Source: Durio zibethinus
Taxonomy: Eukaryota; Streptophyta; Magnoliopsida; Malvales; Malvaceae
Assembly (NCBI RefSeq): GCF_002303985.1
Contig: NW_019167915.1
Span: forward strand, 13,669,170 to 13,733,169
Length of the DNA: 64,000 bases
Direction of reading: 5' to 3'
Shown here piece by piece: positions 56,816 to 64,000 of the stretch. The stretch's first letter is position 1. The number at the start of each line of letters is the position of its first letter. Made by a program: the position numbers and the translations under genes. The notes below the pieces were generated by a model. It was not told where the DNA came from. It saw only the letters and a list, made by a program, of their open reading frames with translations, and ran no database searches.

Positions 56816-59091
56816 ATGGGACGTTTGCAAAGAGTACTTCCATCAAGGTGGCTTTAGGGTAGGATCCATAAAAGATGATTTACATATTGATTCATCATCA
56901 GAATCGATACAGCATGATCCACCATATAGGTTAACTTCAGCATACGGGTCAGCTTCACACAGATACAGTATGATCGACCATACTAGTCACCTCTAGCACT
57001 GATAATGAATAATCCATCAATTGAGCATGATGTCAATCCAAGATTAGCCAATGATGCACCATTTGGACAAGAAGAAAGGAAAACAACTAGGCAAAGGATC
57101 AGGGGAAAATAAAAGGTTACTGACTCCTACAGATCCAAAGAAATGGGTGTGAATTACTTCACTAGGAGAAAGGTATTAATTGTTTTCTTATTATTATTTG
57201 TTTTTTAATGAATTCATTTTGTTAAAGTAATCTTACTAACAAATGGATGTTGGTAGTTGTTTTAAGCAATCATTGGTAAATTCAATAATTTTAAGACTAA
57301 TTCAAGCGAATTATACTGGTCCTTAGCTGACATGGGGTAAAGTACCATGTCAGCTAAGTCTATGATGTTTGATAAATTTATGGTAGTGAATGGATTTTTT
57401 TTGTATATAGTTTTATTTGATTTGAATTAAAAGTTCAAATTATTGTCAACGACTTATTGTATTCCTATTTATTATGTTAGGAAAAATGTTAGTGGGTTGA
57501 GTCAGATGATGACCTTGTTCAACGAGCATGGAACAATATTTCAAAGAATCGATTGAAAGACTTATTGTTCAATAAGAAAGAATTGGCAATGAAAGAGCAT
57601 GGAGTTGATAAGATCATAGAGTATAGAGGTATGAAGCAAAGGTAGATCACAGCTTTGATTTAGGATGCTTTTACTAAAAAAGTATAAAGTACTATCAAAT
57701 GGTAAAACATTTCCACCAAAGGTAAACAAAATCATTAGACACAAAAAGAAGGAAGTATTACGAAGCACACTGGATGCTGGGTTGCTTTTCTTGTTCATAA
57801 AAAAAGAATGGTACAATATTTTTGATGATATCATCAAATGTCAATAAATTATATAAATTGTATCATTACATGTTTCATTGAATGTGTCTAAATAAATGTA
57901 ATCATGTGAGTTATAATGAGAACCCACCTTTACAAAACTTTTCAATCACACTCATAGACATTTAAGAGGATGTGGTGATTTCATTAACAAGAAGTCTAGA
58001 GTTGTCAATGTATGTGACTTTCAAATGACTATGAATTATTTGAAATTGCTACCTTGCTTTATTGAAATAGATAATATCTTGTGTGTTTTGTGATGCAAAG
58101 ACTTTGTGAAAAGTGAAAACTATTGTCTAATGTACTTTATGCTTTGGTTGTGTATTATAATTGTTGCTTAGCTATCTTTGTAGTATATTGCAATGAGATG
58201 ATATTTGTGAAATCTCCAAACTATTATGTTTTTTAAATTATGATGATGGTTACGCGTTATGGTTGTTAATCAACTATCTTTATTGTATATTATGTATTTT
58301 GCATTGGGATGATAGTTGTGTATTGTGATTATTGATGAACTACATATGTTAATAGCATATTGCGATGACAACTTATTTGTGAAAGGTTTTTGTGTATCTA
58401 GATGAGATAACATTTATGAAAGGTAAAAATTATTGTGTATTTTCGTTTATGATTCTATTTGTGTATTGTAATTATTGATGAAGTATATAATGAAGTAATT
58501 GAAAGCAAAGACATTGTAGGAAAAGCTATATTGAAGTAGATAGTTTGGTGTATATTGAAATGCAATGACTTTGTAAAATGTGAAAACTATCGTATATGTA
58601 ATAATCAAATATTGATATTGTGAATTATTTTAAGTTGTAATATTTTAGTGAACTATATAAGTCCATTGTAATGATTATTATTTTAAACTTTTTGTAGGAA
58701 AACTATGCTATTTTATTATCTAAGAAATATAGTGATGACTTCCAATAATTCAACAAGCATAGATTAAAGCTATTGGAAGGTCGAAGCTACGTAAACTCAT
58801 GGTATGGCTTTGGATCAACAAATAGAACTAGGGACCTCCATCAATCAACTCAATCCACTATTCAATAGGATCATTTAACTTTGTTTGTGGTCCATCATCG
58901 ATGTCTCCTTAAGCTCATTAGCTTCAGATAGAAGAATGAATTGAGCTTAGAGCTGAGCTTAGGTCATTCATAGAACAAATGATATAGTTAATGGGGTCTA
59001 GATGGACTCCACCATCACAATATTCTAGACTTGATGACGACATCAAAGATTCTAAATCAAAAGTTGTAGCAACATCATAGTGACATTTTTC
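56816..59091 (+). pseudogene. Second ORF of the 8.6-kb CACTA element (transposase-associated)
   Basis: The ATG at 56816 opens MGRLQRVLPSRWL. After an intron comes WVESDDDLVQRAWNNISKNR (about 57494-57555), then in shifted frames a segment like the conserved K-N-R/H-T-G-G region of CACTA accessory proteins (57640-57790), and at about 58700-58800 a segment with NYAILLSKKYSDDFQ. The intron at 57850-58680 is repetitive. This protein family is thought to bind the subterminal repeats. Decayed. Confidence 0.65.
57990..58640. repeat. Intronic degenerate repeat in the second ORF
   Basis: Recurring phrases TTTGTGAAAAGTGAAAACTA, GTGTATTATAATTGTTGC and GCAATGAGATGATATTTGTG appear several times in the same order with strong divergence (about 58095, 58140, 58195, then 58310, 58400, 58565). 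This resembles the minisatellite in the corresponding intron of block II only in position, not in sequence. Confidence 0.5.
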
Positions 59092-59389
59092 TTTGAATTT
59101 ATTTGAGGTATTTGATGGATGGATGCTCTGGACGTTTTAAGGATAGCTATTTTATGATGTTTTCTGGATGCTATGGATGTTTGGTAGATGTTTTATGATG
59201 TGTTTGATGGATGTTATCTGGATTTGATATTTTAATTAATAATAAAATATTTAAATAATTAGACTTGTTTAAATTGTAATTTATAGGTTTCAAAAATAAT
59301 TGCAAGTTTTTTGAATAATTAAAAATGTTTTTATTTAAATTATTGATGATATTGTATTTTGACCAATGAAATTAACTAACAAATTTTCA

Positions 59390-59729
59390 CTATTATCGAT
59401 AGAATTTTGACCATTACCGATGAAAAAAAACCCTTTTGTGACCATTTTCATGCTTATTACCATGAAAAATTTTGTCAATAATTACCAATGAAAAATTTCA
59501 TAGGTAAAACCATTGGTAATAAATCCATCAGTAATTACCAATGAAATTTACCAACTGATTTTTCATCGATAATTATCGATAGATTTTAACTATTATTAAT
59601 GGAATAGCATTACTGACTTAGCTACCACTAACAAAATTTTTTCATCACTATCGCTACTAATATTACCAACAGAATTCTAGCCCTCATAGACAAAAAATTT
59701 CTTTAGTAAAACCCAATTTTCTGGTAGTG
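59390..59729. repeat. Right subterminal array and terminus of the 8.6-kb CACTA element
   Basis: ATTACCAATGAAAAATTTCA- and TTACCGATGAAAAA-type motifs in both orientations, forming hairpins, ending in TTTTCTGGTAGTG at 59729. Confidence 0.75.
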
Positions 59730-59732
59730 TTA

Positions 59733-60530
59733 TTTCTTTCTTAGTAGTAGTCATTAGCTCCCAAGAGATTTAATCATATGTTTTAAAACAAAAGTGAAAA
59801 ATTGATTCATTTTCATTTTGATCATGGAAAATAAGTTATGTAGGGCAATTCTCTATTACCATTTGATGAGAATATTAACATTTTTGTAAACATGAAGTTC
59901 TAATGACTTTTTTGGGCCAATTTCTACTATATTCTTTTGTAAGTTAAAAAAATAAAATTCAAATTTGAATTGTTGCATTGTGATGAATAAAAGATAGATG
60001 ATTTTAAGACCAATAAGACAATAGTGATTTTTTGAGGCATTCTTTGTTCTGAAAATTTTATTTGTATGATGATTTAGACATGCATGTGCATCATGTAAAG
60101 AACATTTGGACCATGGTTTAAAGTATGGCATCTATATATTGTTTAGGACTTGCATTTGTATCATTTAGTGAGAATATGAATTATCATTTAGATTATTGCA
60201 TTTGTATCATTTAGAAGGCATTTGCGTCATTATCATGACATACAAAATTTTGACTTTAGTGGAAAGAAATTTTTAACTTGTGAATCCTTGAATAAGGAAA
60301 ACTTGATATTTTTACTCATTGGATAAGGAAAATATTTCCTAAGTTTTATAGTTGTGACGCCTCTATTTTAAAAGAGTTTTTTTCAAAGTTTAATTTGTAA
60401 GACCTCCAAGCATTATCACCAAAACCTTTGGGCAAAAGATAAAAATGATTTGTAAAACCTTCGAGTATAATCTCAAAGACCTCTATGCATGATTTTCAAA
60501 ACTATGGGTATTGTTTTCAAGATATTTTGA
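59733..60530 (+). other. Non-coding interior of element F, right half
   Basis: Continues the F interior after the CACTA insertion with the same style of low-complexity non-coding sequence. No protein resemblance. Confidence 0.5.
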
Positions 60531-61500
60531 AATCATTTTTAACCTTGGCTCAATCTAGTCATATCCATCTTTGAACTTGGGTCAATCTAGTCATCTTTAT
60601 TTTTTACCTTGGTTTAATCAATTACTTTCATTTTCAACCTTGGCTCAGTCCGATCACCTTTATTTTTTACCTTGGTTCTATCTGGTCACTTGCGGAGCTC
60701 AATTTGATCACCATTATTTTTAACATGGTTCAATCTAGTCAACTTTGTTTTCGACTTTGGCTCAGTCTGATCACTTTTATTCTTAATCTAGGTTCAATCT
60801 GATCACTTTCATTTTCGATGTTGACTTAATCCAATCACTTTTATTTTTTATCTTGGTTCAATCCAATCACTTTTATTTTTTACCTTGATTCAATCCGGTC
60901 ACCTTAATTTTTTACGTTAGTTCAATTTGGTCACTTTTGTTTTTAACCTTAACTTAGTCTAGTCACTTTTATTTTTTACCTCGGTTCAATCTGATCACGT
61001 TCATTTTTTACCTTAGCTCAGTCCGATCACCTTTATTTTTTACCTCTGTTTAATCTGGTCATCTTTTTTTTTTACCTTGGCTCAGTTCGATTTCTATTTT
61101 ACCTTGGTTCAATCCAGTCACTTTCCTTTGTAACCTTGGCTTGGTCCAGTTACTTGTATTTTTTACCTTGGTTTAGTCCTATCACTTTCATCTTTGACCT
61201 TGGCTAAGTTCGATTGCCTCTATTTTGATTTTGGTTTAGCCCAAATTATATTTTGTTTTTTACTTCGATTAAGATCAAGTCATTTTGTTTATGACTTCAA
61301 CTAAGACTAAGTCATTTTTTTCAACTTTGGCTAAGACAAAGTCATTTTGTTTTTTGGCTTTGGCCAAAACTGAGTTATTTTTTTTTTCAACCTTAACCAA
61401 GACTAGGTCATCGCATCTTTTGATTATGGCTAAGTCTAAGGTATCATATTCAACTTTTCGCTTAGTCTAAGTCATTCCAGTTTTACCTTTAACTGGGTCC
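60531..61500 (+). repeat. Tandem repeats in the 3' UTR of element F
   Basis: Units of about 30 bp and their doubles of the form TTTTTACCTTGGTTCAATCYGGTCACTTTYA recur some 25 times. Reverse-complemented they match the GACCGGGATTGAACCAAGG-type units of A and B, so this is the same kind of 3' UTR in plus orientation. Confidence 0.75.
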
Positions 61501-61570
61501 TAATAATTTCATCTTCAAGCCCAGACATAATCAATGTCTATTTCTTTGCACAATTTTTGTTGCATAAAAA

Positions 61571-61590
61571 GCATGCAAAGAAGGGTAACA
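61571..61590 (+). other. Polypurine-like tract of element F
   Basis: GCATGCAAAGAAGGGTAACA corresponds to the TATGCAAAGAGGGACAA tract of element A read in the plus direction. The sequence to its left also matches that beside the tracts of A and B. Confidence 0.55.
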
Positions 61591-61593
61591 AAC

Positions 61594-64000
61594 TATTATA
61601 ATGTATAGATCTGTAGACCTATCACTAGACATAAACTCAAAGAGTCATCACCAATCTTTTTTGTTTATGTGCAATTGGCCATCTAACTGAATCTATCCTA
61701 TTTTGAAGAGAAGTCCCAAGCTTAACTTAGGTATCATTAAAAGGTAAATTCTAGCCTATGAAACCAAATGTAGGTTCGAAAGTACGATTACATATGAGGG
61801 AGGTTATAACACCCCCATAATGCCCATTGAAGGATGGTTCTAGTTTGATTTCGTATTATCCAAGCCTTAAAAAATGTTAGTAATTTTACCAAATAATTTA
61901 ATTATTGAAACTTGATCTTAAAGTTAGTACAATCATTTGGTAGCAATTTAAGACAATTTTCTTACTTCAAGAGTATTCATGGAGACTCGTGCTCCACTTT
62001 AAAGATGCTTCGTTGTTAGATTCATTTAATTTTCTAAAAATTTTTATTTTTTATAAGTGAAATTTTCATGATAAATTGAAAATATTTTCCTTTCTAAATC
62101 TTCCAATATGTTAGTAAAATTTAGAAAGAATTTCTCACCTAAGAATTTATATAGAAATTACTATTTGCAGTGCTCTTAGTAATTCTATTATCAGAGATTC
62201 AAAATTTGGTTTTGGTAAAAAAACTATTTTTAGAAATATCATTTAATATGTTGATAAAATTTTTTGTCAAAATTATCCTTCAATATATTAGTAGGATTTT
62301 ATGGAAACTATATTTTTCCTTTTCTTTCAAAACTTAATTTTTATAAAAAAAATCATAAGGTTCTCGAATTTGTTAGTCAAACCTTATTTTTCTAAGAATA
62401 AAACTACAAGCCCTTTAAAATGTTAGTAAGGCTTTTTTTTAAAACTATTTTTTTCTTGAAATTTAATTTTTGTTAAAAATTCATAAGGTTTTTCGATATA
62501 TTAGTAAAATCTTTTTTTTTAAAAAAAAAAAAGATCACAAGCCCTCCAATATGTCAATAAAGCTTTATTTTATTGAACAATTTATTTTAAAAATATGAAC
62601 CTTCCAATATGTTGGTAAGATTCAATTTCTATTCAAAAATTTATTTTTAGAAATTTGAACCCTCCAACATGTTGGTAAGGTTCATTTTTTATTTGCTTAA
62701 AAATATATTTATTTTAAGCACAATTTTAATTTAAACAAATAAACAATCAATAAATCATAAAAGAATACAAAAAATGGTTGGTCAAAACTTGGTTAATTAT
62801 AGCTCAGCTCAATGAACCTGACTCGACTCAATTTTAGGGACAAAATTAACTTGGAAGCTGGCTTTCAACTCAAAAGCAATTAAAACCAACTTGAGGGCTA
62901 GAAGCACACGAAGATTTGAATTGGTCAAAAGGAACCTAGTTCATTTATCCTAAAACAATGTTGTTTTAGGTATTGTATAAAACCCTATTTCTCTTGTTTT
63001 TCTCTCATTTTTCACTTCACTTTTCTCTCTTTTCACTTTATAATTCTCTGCCTTCTCTTTACAAAAAGATGAACAACCACTGTGTGACCTAGAAACTGAT
63101 GACTGCTTATCGTTGTTGTTGACCAACATCATCCATTTACCATTGACATTGAAATTTCACTAGAGCCTCTTTTTGGCCTTCGCTTACACAAGGTGCCATT
63201 AGTTTTCTATGAAAATGTCTCTAACTCCGTAGATTTCAAAAACCATGAATTCAAACTCTAAGCTTCTTTCTTCTGTTGCACTTATGGCCAATACTCTAAG
63301 GTATGTTTTTTGCTTTCTAATGGCTACTTTTCACCAAATTTGGGACTCGAAACCCCTTAAAGGAAGCCTAAACCAAAACCCAGAAGAAAAGAAAAAAATA
63401 TTTTTGATTTTGGTTTTCTTTTACTTCTAATTTTGCTTTTTTTGTGCGTGGTTTATTGAAGTGTATGACTAATGGAAAGTTGATGATGGTGGCAAAAGGA
63501 TTTGGGTGCAGCTTATAAATGTCAATTGTGGATGGCTGTTTTGCTAAAGAAAGGTTTCCTGTTGATTGTGATTTAGGTTGGATTAATTGGGTCGAGTTTT
63601 CAATTCTTTGAGATTAAGGATTTTTAGGTTTGAGTTTGCAGTTGAGGTTGGCACATGATCTCGATTAGGATTGGGATTGTGGTTAGAGTTGAATTTGGGA
63701 CTGTGGTTGAGTTTGGGTGTGATCAAGTATTGATTGCACTAAAATTTTAGTTTTTTCATACTCATTTTTAGTGTAATTTAATTCATATTTTAGCTTGTTC
63801 CTTAAAATTTTTGGCAAAATTTCTCCTAAATGTGCATTTACCTTATGTGTAGGTACATATTATGAAATTAAGGAATTTTGGACAATTTTGATACATTTTG
63901 GGAGGATTTTTGGTGCAATTTATGTAAGTGGCCTAAAGTAGTTCAATAAACAAAATTTACATTAAGGGAGTTTTTCTTGACTTTTCTTGAATTATTTTTT
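61594..64000 (-). repeat. LTR G, in inverted orientation, runs off the window
   Basis: From TATTATAATG (61594) the plus strand follows the inner LTR end of E1: CACCAATCTTTTTTG, TGTGCAATTGGCCATC, GAGGGAGGTTATAACACCC. It contains the dyad TAAAACAATGTTGTTTTA (62951-62968) and TATAAAAC (62976-62983) followed by a pyrimidine-rich run. These make it a minus-sense LTR, opposite to element F beside it. The outer end is not recognised; sequence after about 63250 could be LTR or flank. Confidence 0.65.
62951..62983 (+). promoter_or_regulatory. Antisense promoter-like block in LTR G
   Basis: An AAAACAATGTTGTTTT dyad, 7 or 8 bases, then TATAAAAC and a TC-rich stretch (about 62990-63060). Same layout as in E1 and B. 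Confidence 0.5.

Larger units (their letters stand above)
51148..59729 (+). mobile_element. Complete CACTA (En/Spm) element, 8.6 kb
   Basis: The right end reads AAAACCCAATTTTCTGGTAGTG, i.e. CACTACCAGAAAATTGGG inverted, a canonical CACTA terminus. The left end reads AACTACTAGAATTTTTGCC, the same terminus with a few mutations. Both ends are flanked by TTA (51145-51147 and 59730-59732), the 3-bp target duplication expected for this superfamily. Inside are hairpin arrays at both ends, a TNP2 gene and a second ORF, all on the plus strand. It is inserted in element F. Confidence 0.9.

Noticed and set aside
62950..63430. Short frames near the TATA-like site of LTR G as a host gene start
   Set aside because: The TATA, dyad and TC-rich block belong to the LTR pattern; the frames (60-61 codons) have no recognisable content.

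Overview
The window is AT-rich nuclear DNA from a dicot plant. I infer this from one host gene, an INDETERMINATE DOMAIN (IDD) zinc-finger gene with plant-type introns, set in layers of decayed plant retrotransposons and CACTA transposons. The retrotransposons are Ty3/gypsy elements of the Tat/Ogre type: they have an extra ORF1 of the DUF7745 type ahead of gag, a DNGS-type protease, a second RNase H after RT-RNase H, and tandem repeats in the 3' UTR. Elements with this ORF1 are, to my recollection, common in Malvaceae (cotton, cacao relatives), but the family is a guess from style and not from any search. I saw no rRNA, tRNA or CRISPR.

Layout. 1-5187: minus-strand Tat element E1, with the 5' part of its coding region, leader, primer-binding site and complete 5' LTR; the rest lies outside the window. 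5188-9540: host DNA with the IDD gene (5764-7532, minus, three exons, 432 residues, apparently intact). 9541-12345: unresolved sequence ending in the 3' end of a plus-strand LTR (element D), whose leader and ORF1 start run to 13114. 13115-19729: minus-strand element A (3' LTR, 3' UTR repeats, decayed pol). 19730-29242: minus-strand element B (3' LTR, 3' UTR repeats, pol, protease, gag). 29239-34594: plus-strand element C (truncated 5' LTR, PBS, ORF1, gag), head to head with B, so about 1.3 kb of gag is an inverted repeat.

34600-46840: two CACTA-derived blocks. Block I reads minus (transposase_24 plus Ulp1-type protease, with palindromic subterminal arrays on both sides). Block II reads plus (TNP2 transposase, then a second ORF, then a different subterminal array). 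46970-51144 and 59733-61593: the two halves of a plus-strand, apparently non-coding Tat derivative (F), split by a complete CACTA element (51148-59729) with matching TTA target duplications. 61594-64000: an LTR (G) in inverted orientation beside F's polypurine-like tract.

The only gene likely to serve the host is the IDD transcription factor. All transposon proteins are broken by stops or frameshifts, except the protease reading frame of element B. The most interesting non-coding signal is a conserved pair of convergent promoter-like blocks inside the LTRs: a sense TATA box, and an antisense dyad plus TATA box at fixed spacing. In E1 the antisense block points toward the 3' end of the IDD gene.
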